From JAGOFO01 sp964522105 (lineage in GTDB: Bacteria > Myxococcota_A > UBA9042 > DTJE01): a stretch of 64,000 nt of DNA. This document shows, piece after piece, positions 26,683 to 35,558 of the stretch. The first letter of the stretch is position 1, and the number at the start of each line of letters is the position of its first letter. A program made the position numbers and the translations under genes. The stretch covers positions 1 through 64,000 of the forward strand of contig CAZFVA010000018.1 in assembly GCA_964522105.1 (NCBI GenBank), given 5' to 3'. The notes under the pieces are model-generated. The model did not search any database. It saw only the letters and a program-made list of their open reading frames with translations, and was not told the DNA's origin.

Positions 26683-27468
26683 TCAAATTGACTGTTTCTG
26701 CCTGTTCTCGAGACTGATTTCAGCTTCGGACCTTCGCAGATAGACCGGCTCGACAGTTTCAACATCAGAAAAGTCCCCGGCGGCCAATTTCAGATTGCCC
26801 ATGATTCCAAGGACTGAAGCCTTGATGTAGTTGTTGAAATCTTCCACTTTTACCAGACGGTCACCAAATGCAGCCGCAAAAAGGTCGTGATACGCGTCGA
26901 TGCCTTCTCCAACTGCCAGAAGTGTCGTGTCAGGACCAATAAGTTCAATTGTCATTGCTGCAAGTTCTGCCGGCGCGACTGCAGCCTGCGGTATGATCTG
27001 GTGGCCCGATTCGTCAAAAAGGGCGGCATAGACTTCCTGCCTTTTGGCGTCCAGCGCAGCCAGCACTGCCATGCCGCGGTGAAGGACCGGGTGCACAAGA
27101 ACATCCAGTGAACCAACTGTTATCAAAGGTTTCTTAAGGCTCCACGCCAGCCCTTTCATCGTGGACAGGGCAATCCGCACGCCCGTAAAAGACCCCGGTC
27201 CCGCCGATGAAACGAAGGCGTCAATGTCGTTGATATTGATGTCGCGCTCGGCCAGTAAGGTTTTGACATCTTTCAATATTCTAAGGCTGTGGCTGATCTG
27301 GGAACTGATCAGTATCTCGCCCGTGACCACCCCGCCTTCAACCACGGCGACCGATCCGGTATTTGTTGATGTGTCGCACGCAAGTATGACCGGTCGGCGG
27401 CGTTCGTCAGCGGCCGATTTCTTCTTTTTGGAAGTCCGAAGCTGTCTGATATCAAGCGACTCGCTCAT
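26683..27468 (-). CDS. tsaB: tRNA N6-adenosine threonylcarbamoyltransferase complex dimerisation subunit TsaB
   Basis: The core reads VILACDTSTNTGSVAVVEGG, SHSLRILKDVKTLL and SSAGPGSFTGVRIALSTMKGLAW, which are diagnostic of TsaB. TsaB binds TsaD and TsaE to make t6A37 in ANN-decoding tRNAs. ATG 27468 gives 261 residues; frames further upstream would run into the rseP gene. The protein has an extra basic N-terminal leader of about 27 residues (RTSKKKKSAADERRR) before the ASKHA fold. The gene lies 17 bp downstream of rseP on the same strand. Confidence 0.92.
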   Translation of the reverse strand: MSESLDIRQLRTSKKKKSAADERRRPVILACDTSTNTGSVAVVEGGVVTGEILISSQISHSLRILKDVKTLLAERDININDIDAFVSSAGPGSFTGVRIALSTMKGLAWSLKKPLITVGSLDVLVHPVLHRGMAVLAALDAKRQEVYAALFDESGHQIIPQAAVAPAELAAMTIELIGPDTTLLAVGEGIDAYHDLFAAAFGDRLVKVEDFNNYIKASVLGIMGNLKLAAGDFSDVETVEPVYLRRSEAEISLENRQKQSI

Positions 27469-27485
27469 CGTTTCTGCATCCTGAG

Positions 27486-29114
27486 TTATTTCGAGAGGGA
27501 TCCCCATTTCCGGGCAATGTCGTTCGTTACGACTGTTGCCATGATGGCCAGAAGCATCACCATTCCTATCCATGACCAGATAGTCCGTTCTTTCGTAGAG
27601 AGCGGGCGTCGCCGGATTCCTTCGATCGCGAATACGACAAGGTGGCCGCCATCCAGAACCGGGATCGGCAGAAGGTTCAGGATTCCAAGGCTGACCGACA
27701 ACCAGCACAAAACGGTAAGGAATGGTGTCAGGCCCTGTTTGCCTGCTGACGCTGCGATGTCATAGATCATGATCGGGCCGCCCATCTGCTTGACCGAAAC
27801 GTCACCGGTGAAAAGGGCGGCAACACTTGCGAGCGTTGCTATAAACACGTCTGCTGATCTGCGCCAGGACTGGTCAAAGGCGTAGGCCAGAATATTGTTG
27901 TTTGGAATCAGATCGGGTGTGACCGTAAGGCGTCTGATCATAAATCCAGGCGCAAGATATTGCGGTGCCGCCGACCCCGGTTCCCATGCCGGATTTTTCA
28001 GGTTCATGGTCAGATCGACTTTGCCTGATTCCTGCAATACACCGAAAACATGATCCTTTTCGGGCGCCTGGGCCAGTTCTGACATCATGAAGCCGGAGTC
28101 GCCGAACTGTTTGCCGTCAAGCGAGACGATTTGATCGCCGGCCTTGATCCCGGCTCTGGCCGCCATCGACCCCGGTTCCACTGAACTGACGACAAAAGAT
28201 CCGTCCCCGAGCCCTTCAATGACGCCGGTCCCGGGCACAGGTACCTTAATAACTTTGTCCGGCATGTCGCCATCATTGTTTTCCGAAACCCGTCCTTCCT
28301 GTGAAGACACCGTAACTTCAGCGGTTTTTCCTGCTTTGTCGCGGAATCTTGCCGTAACTTCTTCAAAAGACCAGACCTTCTTCCCGTCTATGCTTCTGAT
28401 CGCGTCAAGATTCTTCAGGCCGACCATCATCGCCTGACTCTTATCAACTACAGTTACAACAGGAATTGCCCGATCAAGCGCGGCTTCAATCCGCCCGATC
28501 GGTTTATCAAACCCGAGCTGTTTGTACGTCGGGTCCAGAATCCGTTTCGGCGTTACCGTGATTTGTTTTGTCGCCCCTGCGCTGTCAATCTTGAACTTCA
28601 GCGCTTTTCCCGGGCTGGTCGTAATCGCGTCAACCATCTCGTACCAGTAGGTGATCGGGCGCCCTTCAATCTCAAGGATTCTGTCGCCGGGCCGAAGGCC
28701 GGCTTTCCACGCAGGGCCGTTTACTGATGGCGTACCGATGATGGCCGGCTGCAGCGTCGTTTCGCCAAGCATCATTGGAAAAAAGACGATCAGCGGCAGG
28801 ATCAGATTAAAAACGGGTCCGGCAAGAACAATCAGCGTTCGTCGCCAGATGTCAGTCGTCAGAAATCCCTTCTTCCTGTCTTCCGGGGCAGGTGGGTTGT
28901 CCGCGTCGTCCCCAAGGAACTTGCAGTAGCCCCCGAGTGGCAGCGCTGACAGTAGAAATTCGGTGTTGCCCCGTTTGAATCCGGCTATCTTTGGTCCGAA
29001 ACCGAGCGAAAACTTCAGGACTGTGACGCCGACAGCCCTGGCAACCAGGTAATGCCCCAGCTCGTGTATGAAAATCAGCCCGCCAAGCAGCAGAATGAAA
29101 TAAATCAGACCCAT
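27486..29114 (-). CDS. rseP: Site-2 intramembrane zinc metalloprotease RseP
   Basis: The 542-residue M50 protease has the zinc site FIHELGHYLVARA (HELGH 17-21) in its first membrane helix. The second metal motif, VLDGGHLVVF, lies near the C-terminus. At least two PDZ domains lie between (GPAWKAGLRPGDRILEI, GSMAARAGIKAGDQIVSLDG). It is longer than the roughly 450-residue enterobacterial protein because of added sequence between and after the PDZ domains. RseP cleaves anti-sigma factors and remnant signal peptides. AGGACA precedes the ATG. It is followed closely by tsaB. Confidence 0.94.
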   Translation of the reverse strand: MGLIYFILLLGGLIFIHELGHYLVARAVGVTVLKFSLGFGPKIAGFKRGNTEFLLSALPLGGYCKFLGDDADNPPAPEDRKKGFLTTDIWRRTLIVLAGPVFNLILPLIVFFPMMLGETTLQPAIIGTPSVNGPAWKAGLRPGDRILEIEGRPITYWYEMVDAITTSPGKALKFKIDSAGATKQITVTPKRILDPTYKQLGFDKPIGRIEAALDRAIPVVTVVDKSQAMMVGLKNLDAIRSIDGKKVWSFEEVTARFRDKAGKTAEVTVSSQEGRVSENNDGDMPDKVIKVPVPGTGVIEGLGDGSFVVSSVEPGSMAARAGIKAGDQIVSLDGKQFGDSGFMMSELAQAPEKDHVFGVLQESGKVDLTMNLKNPAWEPGSAAPQYLAPGFMIRRLTVTPDLIPNNNILAYAFDQSWRRSADVFIATLASVAALFTGDVSVKQMGGPIMIYDIAASAGKQGLTPFLTVLCWLSVSLGILNLLPIPVLDGGHLVVFAIEGIRRRPLSTKERTIWSWIGMVMLLAIMATVVTNDIARKWGSLSK

Positions 29115-29200
29115 AGTTGTCCTGTCACCCGTAATGCAAACCGCTGCCAGAATATCAGACCGGCGCCATCAATGCCATTTTGCTGATGTAAACTGAAGTA

Positions 29201-30022
29201 TTACTGAGCCACGCAGCCCGGGACCGGTGTAAATGTGTCCCAGCAGGGAATAGCAATTTTTGCTGTACCCCGGACGCACTTGACGTATGCCGAGTTCATG
29301 TCCTGACCGGAAGCAACTGATTTGACCGCACCATCATAGAAAGTCACGTAGAACAGCCTTTCCGGATTCTGGAGGTCTCTCTGCAGCTTGGTGTATGACC
29401 AGTATTGATTGCACCAGTGTTCGAAGGTTGCGTCCAGGTAGCACTGAATGTCGTCTTCCGGCTTACTGCCCGGGAACGTCACAGGACCACCGAAATTGCT
29501 GCATTTGCATCCGGGCGGGTTGTTGTCAGGGTCCCCGGTGCACGATTCCCGCCAGCAGTTCTGGGAAACAGGGCAGGATCCACCAAATTCTGTCGCAGGG
29601 CATCCGACGATCAAGGTGCGCAGCTCGTCAATTGATGGCGTACGCCAGTCTTTGGCGCCGCCAAGTTCCAGGTTTCCGCAGTAACCCTTTACAGAGTTCG
29701 AAGTGATTCCGGAATCCCCGAATCCTTTCTGCCACGTAAGTCCTGTCGTCTTGTCATACACGGTGCCGTTGCACAGGTCTTTGAAGCCATATTCGCTTTC
29801 AACCGAGATACACGGCCCGGTATCGGTCTGAATGATGGCGTCCTCGGGGGTGCCGTCCGGTACGACACTGTCAGTCGGCGTATCAGCAATAATGTCGTTG
29901 CCGACAGAGTCATAGCTGATGTCAAATCCGGTAATGTCCCCGGCATCGTCGTTGTTCCCGCCGCCACCGCATGATGAAACAGCAAACGCCACGGCCAGTG
30001 CAAGAAATCTAAGCCCTTTCAT
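29201..30022 (-). CDS. Lipoprotein with DUF1566 (Lcl C-terminal-like) domain
   Basis: The 273-residue lipoprotein has a signal peptide ending AVSSCGGGG. An Asp-rich low-complexity linker (residues about 25-75) of the type often found in Myxococcota and Bradymonadota follows. The domain starts TTGLTWQKGFGD and contains LGGAKDWRTPSIDELRTLI, the DUF1566 hallmark, with eleven or more Cys that could form disulfides. It ends VKCVRG plus a short Cys-containing tail. Its function is unknown; a surface-exposed domain is likely. Confidence 0.78.
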   Translation of the reverse strand: MKGLRFLALAVAFAVSSCGGGGNNDDAGDITGFDISYDSVGNDIIADTPTDSVVPDGTPEDAIIQTDTGPCISVESEYGFKDLCNGTVYDKTTGLTWQKGFGDSGITSNSVKGYCGNLELGGAKDWRTPSIDELRTLIVGCPATEFGGSCPVSQNCWRESCTGDPDNNPPGCKCSNFGGPVTFPGSKPEDDIQCYLDATFEHWCNQYWSYTKLQRDLQNPERLFYVTFYDGAVKSVASGQDMNSAYVKCVRGTAKIAIPCWDTFTPVPGCVAQ

Positions 30023-30128
30023 AGTTCCTCCGGCGAAATCAGATCACCTTCAAGCGGACTTGCGCCCGTGCCGTATTGTACAAGATAGTGGTCATCAAAC
30101 AATCATGATGTTGAAGATGCTGAAAACG

Positions 30129-31076
30129 TTATTGCCAGTAAGCGCCGATTCTTTCAAGCCTTGGAAAGAATGACTGACCGCGCGACCAGATTACAAGCAG
30201 CGGAGTGCCCTTAATCTGTTCAATTGAAACCGGGCCGACGTCCCGCGAGTCCAGCGCCACAGTTGTACTTCTGTTGTCCGACAGTATGAATACTTTTCCT
30301 TCGGGAACTTCAGCCCGGACATCCCCGGTGGTTACGCCTTCACGGAAAAAGGCGACAGATACTTTGTCGGGGTCTCCGTGCTGTTCGGTGACAATCCTGA
30401 GATCAGCAGATTCGCGTGCGTCAGAATCAAGATCCAGATTGTATCTGTTCAGCGAAACCTCTCGCGTGGCGCCCACTCTGCTGGACATGCCGTTAACAAA
30501 AACCTCGCCTTCCCGCACCTCAATTTTGTCCCCGCCAGTTCCGACAATTCGCCCCAGCGTCCATCCGACATCGGAGCTCCATGCCACAAGTCTGCCGACT
30601 TCAGCGGTCAGTTTTCCGGGCTTTACAACCAGAAGCGTTTCACCGGGAAGAATGGCCGGGAATGTCCCGAAATCATTGACTGTGATGGTCTGGACATGTC
30701 TGGAAATTGACGCCATGAATATGGCTGGAATCGCTACATACATTAGAAGAATCAATATGATTGATGAAGCGCTTATGTTGTTTTTGCCGGTACCTGATTC
30801 TGCTCTGCCACGCTTGAAACTGTTCAGTCCGACCTGAAGATTTACCTGAAGTATGACCCACAGAATAAGGTCAATAATCAATACTTTTGAAGCGTTAAGC
30901 GTAAATGTCAGTACAAGGGAAATCAAGGCAAGCTGGATTGTCATCCACAGGGACATGACCAGGCGCCCGAGTGCGGGGTTGCCGAAAAGCAAAGTTCCGG
31001 CGCCGGGCAGGAAGACATCAAGCAGCCTGGCCTGTACCTGAATCTTCGCGTTTGCTGGTTTTTCCGAATCAGGCAA
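30129..31076 (-). CDS. Signal peptidase I-like membrane protein lacking the Ser-Lys dyad
   Basis: The 315-residue protein has three or four N-terminal membrane segments (about 22-80 and 104-123). A domain follows the S26 layout: FPAILPGETLLVV, GRIVGTGGDKIEVREGEVFVNG, then ILSDNRSTTVALDSRDVGPV (about 264-283). In LepB these blocks hold the catalytic Ser (SMxPT) and Lys (KRxxGxPGD). Here the Ser position reads TFP (138-140) and the Lys position reads GR (175-176), so both are missing. It is probably a non-cleaving paralogue. A divergent active protease with Thr as nucleophile is less likely. Confidence 0.7.
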   Translation of the reverse strand: MPDSEKPANAKIQVQARLLDVFLPGAGTLLFGNPALGRLVMSLWMTIQLALISLVLTFTLNASKVLIIDLILWVILQVNLQVGLNSFKRGRAESGTGKNNISASSIILILLMYVAIPAIFMASISRHVQTITVNDFGTFPAILPGETLLVVKPGKLTAEVGRLVAWSSDVGWTLGRIVGTGGDKIEVREGEVFVNGMSSRVGATREVSLNRYNLDLDSDARESADLRIVTEQHGDPDKVSVAFFREGVTTGDVRAEVPEGKVFILSDNRSTTVALDSRDVGPVSIEQIKGTPLLVIWSRGQSFFPRLERIGAYWQ

Positions 31077-31169
31077 CAGAGTTCTCCTTTCCGGTCAGAA
31101 ACGTCTTTACCAAGGGACATTTTAAGCATAAAGGCGTTGTTCTGCAGAATTCCTTTGCGCAGATACGGC

Positions 31170-32582
31170 TCACCGGCAACTCCCGGCCGCCCCGGATACA
31201 AGCGTCACAAAGAATTCCGCTGCACGCGGGGTGGAAACCACGACTGAAACACCGGGTACTTTGTCCCTGGCGGATGCGTATGCATCATCTTTATTATTTG
31301 AAATGAACTGCCCGATTTCGCTGCCGTCGGCTGAAGCCGGGACGTTTAAGGCCGTCCCGTCTGACGTTGAAAAGACGACAGTTGAAATGCCGGGTGAGGC
31401 TTCAACAGCCCTGACTGACAGGTATTTATCCTGTGCGATGGTCCAGGGCGATACTTTTCCTGCACATTGGCCGGTCAACATGGCCGCCATGACGTCTGTC
31501 GGGATGATCGCTGTCCATTCAGGTGAAGCCGGCCACAGCAAAGCGGGATTCTGGTCAGTTGAAGCGGTCTCAGCCGACCCGGTCCGGGTGATATGCCGCC
31601 CGGAAGGGTCGACCGATATGATGGTCGGGCCGTTGTCCTTCGCGATCTGCCCGTCGCCAGTTTTGTCCAGAAACACCTGGCCGGTCTCGGAACCTTCCGG
31701 AATTAAAAGGACAAATGAAGCATTAAAAGATACGGGCAAAGCCTTCGGGGCCGGGTCTTTGTTCCATTGCCAGGCAGTGATAATGATCCCGGCAGCGAAT
31801 ATCAAAAAAGACAGAATTACTGCCAGAATGGCCCTGCGCCGACTGCTTGCGCCACCCATATTTTTACCGGCCCAGGCCAGAAGTATCCCGAGCATGTACA
31901 GAAGACACAGAGGAACGGCCATCAGTGTCTGTGAAACCGGTTCCGGCGGGGTGAAAATGGCCCCGATTACGAAAGCCACAACGATGAAGTGCCTGCTGTA
32001 TTTCCAAAGAAACTTCGGGGACACGATGTTCAGCAGCCCCAGAAACAGCATGACCAGGGGAAGCTCGAATACCAGTCCGAATATCAGAAGAAAAGACATG
32101 GCCATGCCGAACGTGCTCTGGACTGTCGGGGCAAGGACCATGTCGCCTGAAGACATGGCGAATCCAGTCAGAAACTCTACGATTATGGGCAGAAAGATTG
32201 TGTAGCAGAACGTGACGCCAAGAATAAAGAACCCTGCCACCAGCATTGCGGTAGGCGCAACAAGCCGCTTTTCATTCTTGTGAAGAGCCGGCGTTACGAA
32301 GGCCCATATCTGCCAGATGACCCAGGGTGATGCCACAAAAAGCGCGGCTACCGCCGATGCCTTCAGGTAAACAGAAATTCCTTCCGTGACGTTGAGTGCC
32401 TGAAGTGCCTGAATGCCGTGGGCCTGCAGACCTTTCATCACCGGTCTGGCCAGAAAATGGAATACTTCTTCGTGGAATGTCCAGGCTACGGCAAAGGCTA
32501 CGCCAACGGCCACTGCAATCTTGATAATCCTGGACCTCAGCTCATCGAGGTGTTCCATGAATGTCATGCTGTGTTCTTCCAT
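31170..32582 (-). CDS. tatC: Sec-independent protein translocase TatC with long C-terminal extension
   Basis: The first 240 residues are standard TatC: MTFMEHLDELRSRI at the cytoplasmic N-terminus, ASPWVIWQIWAFVTPAL, FELPLVMLFLG, and AFVIGAIFTPPEPVSQ with six membrane helices. TatC binds twin-arginine signal peptides with TatB. After a basic SSRRR an added hydrophobic helix (AILAVILSFLIFAAGIII) and about 190 further residues follow, including the EF-hand-like FLDKTGDGQIAKDNG. By topology this tail should face the periplasm. Normal TatC is about 250 residues. It lies 71 bp after tatB. Confidence 0.9.
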   Translation of the reverse strand: MEEHSMTFMEHLDELRSRIIKIAVAVGVAFAVAWTFHEEVFHFLARPVMKGLQAHGIQALQALNVTEGISVYLKASAVAALFVASPWVIWQIWAFVTPALHKNEKRLVAPTAMLVAGFFILGVTFCYTIFLPIIVEFLTGFAMSSGDMVLAPTVQSTFGMAMSFLLIFGLVFELPLVMLFLGLLNIVSPKFLWKYSRHFIVVAFVIGAIFTPPEPVSQTLMAVPLCLLYMLGILLAWAGKNMGGASSRRRAILAVILSFLIFAAGIIITAWQWNKDPAPKALPVSFNASFVLLIPEGSETGQVFLDKTGDGQIAKDNGPTIISVDPSGRHITRTGSAETASTDQNPALLWPASPEWTAIIPTDVMAAMLTGQCAGKVSPWTIAQDKYLSVRAVEASPGISTVVFSTSDGTALNVPASADGSEIGQFISNNKDDAYASARDKVPGVSVVVSTPRAAEFFVTLVSGAAGSCR

Positions 32583-32653
32583 CGTACTTCCCGTCGAGCG
32601 TGCAAGTTGGTCAGCGGCTTCAAGCTTGTTTTCACGGTTGTCGCGATCTGAAA

Positions 32654-32950
32654 TCAGGCGTCTTTTTCCGGGGTTTCGCTCGGCCCCTCACGCTTATCCG
32701 GTTCCGGGACCACCGGCGCCGAAAATTTTGCACCTTGATCGCCGTAAGGGGCCGTCGGTTTGATTTCTTTCAGTGGCTTTGGCGCCTCGTCGCCCCGAAT
32801 TTCATTTTCAAGACCAGAGATTGCGTTTCGCAGTTCGCGAACGGTTTTTCCCAGGCTCTTTGCAGCATCCGGTAGTTTTTTTGGTCCCAGAACGACCAAA
32901 GCAACCAGCATAATCAGCAATATTTCGGACCAGCCTATTCCGAATCCCAT
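32654..32950 (-). CDS. tatB: Sec-independent protein translocase TatB/TatA-like subunit
   Basis: ATG 32950 is chosen by GGAGGTT just upstream; a longer frame from 33016 lacks a site. The 98-residue protein has the TatA/B helix FGIGWSEILLIMLVALVVLG, the hinge PKKLPDAAKSLG and an amphipathic helix TVRELRNAISGLENEI. A charged, Pro-rich tail follows. The Glu in the membrane helix and the VLGPKKLPDAAKSLGKTVREL form favour TatB. TatA could be encoded elsewhere, or this may serve both roles. It is followed by tatC. Confidence 0.87.
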   Translation of the reverse strand: MGFGIGWSEILLIMLVALVVLGPKKLPDAAKSLGKTVRELRNAISGLENEIRGDEAPKPLKEIKPTAPYGDQGAKFSAPVVPEPDKREGPSETPEKDA

Positions 32951-33137
32951 ATGAACCTCCGGCCAGTCTGGATCCCTTGAACTGAATCCATTAATTATCT
33001 GTAAGACCTTGAACAAACCTAGCAGAGCCGCCTGCGCCTGTCAAAGCCACCGTAGCTGCGCGGTCCGCCTTTTGAATGTGAAACAGCCAGGGATAAGGGC
33101 GCGATTGTCTGGCCGTTGTTTCAAATCGGAGATCAAG

Positions 33138-34304
33138 ATGACCAGTGGATTCCTGCTTGCCTGGCGGGACGTATCGCAGATGCAGTCTGTGTTTGTTCCT
33201 TGCGGTGGGCGCGCTGTCGAGATTGCCGGTACCGTCGCAAGGCCTGCTGAAAATGGTGTTTCCGTAGGCGGCGTGCAGATACGGGAAGGTTTTCCGGCTT
33301 GTGTCGATGGACGCGTGATCAGTTGTCTGTCTGCTTCTGAAGGGCGGTACGGCGAGCGGGTAGTGCGCCTTGGGAAAATGTCGGGTTCGTCAGACGCAAT
33401 GATCGAGGTCATGCATCAGACGGCTTCGGCCGGTCTGACCCGTGAACCTGTTCTGATCCTCGGGGAATCGGGGACCGGCAAAGAGCTTGTGGCCGACTAT
33501 CTGGGCAGCGTTTCGGGCTCGATGCACGCAGTCAATCTGGCGGCAGTTCCGATTGAACTTGCCGAGGCCGAGCTTTTCGGCTGGGTACGCGGCGCATTTA
33601 CCGGGGCGGTCGATTCAAGGCCCGGGGCACTGGAGTCAGCCCGCAAAGGAGTTCTGTTTCTTGATGAGGTCGCTGATGCCCCGGCCTGGGTTCAGGTAAA
33701 GCTGCTTCGCGCACTTGAATCAAGAAGCTTCAGACGCCTTGGGGCTTCGCGTGAGATTGCCCTGGAAGCCAGGCTGGTGGCCGCTACGAACGTTGACCCT
33801 GTCGATGGTGTGGCAAGCGGTCGTCTACGGCTTGATTTGCTGGAACGTCTTGCCTGTCACGTAATCAGGATTGCGCCGCTTCGTGCAAGACCGGCCGATC
33901 TCCCCTGTCTTATTAACCATTTTGCGGCGGAAGTCTCCCCGGGACTGCGGGACGTCAGCAGGCCGGTTAATGTGTCGGCCGATGTCGTAGATGTGATGCG
34001 GCGGTGGCCGTGGCAGGGAAACGTCCGCGAGTTGAAAAATGTTGTGACCCGGGTACTTATGTTGTCGGGTCGAGGTCTGGAAAACCCTTCGCTGGTGCGC
34101 GAGGCGCTGGAAGCCGGGCGTTTCTTCCGAAATGACGCGGCCTTCCCGGGTGTTCCAGCCGAAAGCGTGGCGACCAGCAGATACGAAGAAATTGCTGAAA
34201 GCAGCCTTCCCAGGTCCACCTACTATTACCGTTTGAAACGCGGGCGCATCCCTTCGGACTCAGGCCCCCGGCGCGCCCCTACATCCGCCGCATTGAAAAT
34301 TTAA
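33138..34304 (+). CDS. Sigma54-dependent transcriptional activator (AAA+)
   Basis: ATG 33138 with GGAG 6 bp upstream gives 388 residues. A short N-terminal segment (about 85 residues) shows no receiver, GAF or PAS motif. The AAA+ domain has Walker A GESGTGKE (109-116), the sigma54-contact loop GAFTGA (152-157), Walker B VLFLDE (172-177) and the arginine-rich sensor region LRLDLLERLACHVIRI. The WPWQGNVRELKNVVTRV segment follows. The C-terminus (YEEIAESSLPRSTYYYRLKRGR) is an atypical DNA-binding end instead of a clear Fis helix. Targets are unknown. Its 3' end overlaps the convergent TonB-like gene by 26 bp. Confidence 0.87.
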   Translation: MTSGFLLAWRDVSQMQSVFVPCGGRAVEIAGTVARPAENGVSVGGVQIREGFPACVDGRVISCLSASEGRYGERVVRLGKMSGSSDAMIEVMHQTASAGLTREPVLILGESGTGKELVADYLGSVSGSMHAVNLAAVPIELAEAELFGWVRGAFTGAVDSRPGALESARKGVLFLDEVADAPAWVQVKLLRALESRSFRRLGASREIALEARLVAATNVDPVDGVASGRLRLDLLERLACHVIRIAPLRARPADLPCLINHFAAEVSPGLRDVSRPVNVSADVVDVMRRWPWQGNVRELKNVVTRVLMLSGRGLENPSLVREALEAGRFFRNDAAFPGVPAESVATSRYEEIAESSLPRSTYYYRLKRGRIPSDSGPRRAPTSAALKI

Positions 34305-35106
34305 CCGGCACGATTATTTCGATTGCCATGTTGTCCGGCGGCGGGGGAAGAAGTCCGATTGAAAGAGATGAAGCCATGGCCGCCTCGTCAAGTTCCCGAA
34401 AGCCTGAATATAAGTGAATCGTTGTGCTGGTCACCGACCCGTTGCCATCGATTTTCAGTACCATCTCGACCCGGCCTTCCAGCCCGAGTCTGCGGGCGGT
34501 CTTTGGATACGCCCCGCGCTGTTCAAGGCGATGTCGCACAAGCATTGCGTATTCAGTGGCCCTGGTGTCCTGTCGCCCCTGTGCGTCGGCCATCCCGGAA
34601 TTGCCTTTGCCAGTCGCAGTGTCTGTCGCGTTTGTGCCTGCGGGCCCGGTCCCGTTTCCAGATCCTGATTCCTGTGACTTTGAAGCAGCCGATGTTCCCG
34701 ATTCCACAGGCCCGGTCAGGGGAACCTGCGCAACGCCGGGTTCCGGACTGTCACATTTTTCAGGTTCCACTATTTCTGAAAGTGGATTCTGGGAAGGCAC
34801 GGCCGAATCTTTTCGTTCTGCTGCCGGCCGTGGTTTATGTCTGTCCGTTGTGGCCGCAGCACTTTCCGGCCCGGGAGAGCCGTTCCCCGGTTCGGGCGGT
34901 ACCGAGGCGGTTACGACAGTTCTATCTTTGGAAATCAGGCTCAGTGGAATGTTGAATTTGTTCAGATGTTTTGAATCGCGGGAAGCAAAGATGACCAGAA
35001 GAACAAGAGTGGCGTGCATTCCGATGCTGATTATCAGGCTGTTCGGCGTACGCCATTTCATGGTTCGTTTTTTTCCCGTGTTTATCTGCGAAAGCATGAC
35101 TGCCAT
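34279..35106 (-). CDS. TonB-family energy transducer-like protein
   Basis: A single N-terminal membrane helix (SLIISIGMHATLVLLVIFA) is followed by a long Pro/Ser/Gly/Thr-rich periplasmic linker. The C-terminal TonB domain reads YPKTARRLGLEGRVEMVLKI with a conserved FRELDEAAMASS end. TonB proteins carry proton-motive energy from ExbBD to outer-membrane receptors; some are orphan paralogues. No exbB, exbD or receptor is adjacent. The start is uncertain (GTG 35139, ATG 35106 or ATG 35061), because none has a good ribosome site; 35061 would still keep the membrane helix. Confidence 0.77.
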   Translation of the reverse strand: MAVMLSQINTGKKRTMKWRTPNSLIISIGMHATLVLLVIFASRDSKHLNKFNIPLSLISKDRTVVTASVPPEPGNGSPGPESAAATTDRHKPRPAAERKDSAVPSQNPLSEIVEPEKCDSPEPGVAQVPLTGPVESGTSAASKSQESGSGNGTGPAGTNATDTATGKGNSGMADAQGRQDTRATEYAMLVRHRLEQRGAYPKTARRLGLEGRVEMVLKIDGNGSVTSTTIHLYSGFRELDEAAMASSLSIGLLPPPPDNMAIEIIVPVKFSMRRM

Positions 35107-35179
35107 TTTTGTGCTGTCGCGTTGAATTGTTGATAGCACAAAACGGAACGGTTTTCAGCCGACCTTGTGGGAGTAATAA

Positions 35180-35536
35180 ATGGAATCGAGATTTGAAACG
35201 GGGAAACGCCAACTGCGCGACATGTCGATTTCCGTGCCACAGGCGGTTGTCAAGGCTGTTGGAAGGCCTGCGCCGCAATTCCTGGTAAGGGACATCGAAA
35301 GAAGCGGATTCTGCGCTGACGGTGAATGTGTTGAATATATGGAATTGTTTTGTGCGGACGTCCCGGTTCCAGTCGGCCTTGATGGCAGGGCATTTGTTCG
35401 TGCTGATCCGGGCGCTGATGTCCGTGGGGGACAGGTTTTGGTAAATCACGCTCGATTAAGAAAAAGCATCATGTCAAAAAGTTGGACGCAGCTGTCCCGA
35501 CACGAAAGAAAGAAGCAGGCCTTGAAGGATGAATGA
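35180..35536 (+). CDS. Small protein of unknown function
   Basis: The 118-residue protein has GGGAG 6 bp before its ATG, which supports a real gene. It is probably soluble, with an N-terminal basic stretch (FETGKRQLRDMSISV), a central beta-like region with two Cys, and a charged Lys/Arg-rich C-terminus (SRHERKKQALKDE). The FLVRDIERSGF stretch is faintly like the second motif of PilZ domains, but the RxxxR box is not convincing. No function is assigned. It stands alone between two minus-strand genes. Confidence 0.55.
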   Translation: MESRFETGKRQLRDMSISVPQAVVKAVGRPAPQFLVRDIERSGFCADGECVEYMELFCADVPVPVGLDGRAFVRADPGADVRGGQVLVNHARLRKSIMSKSWTQLSRHERKKQALKDE

Positions 35537-35558
35537 GTTAGAAAAATAAAGGCTCAAG

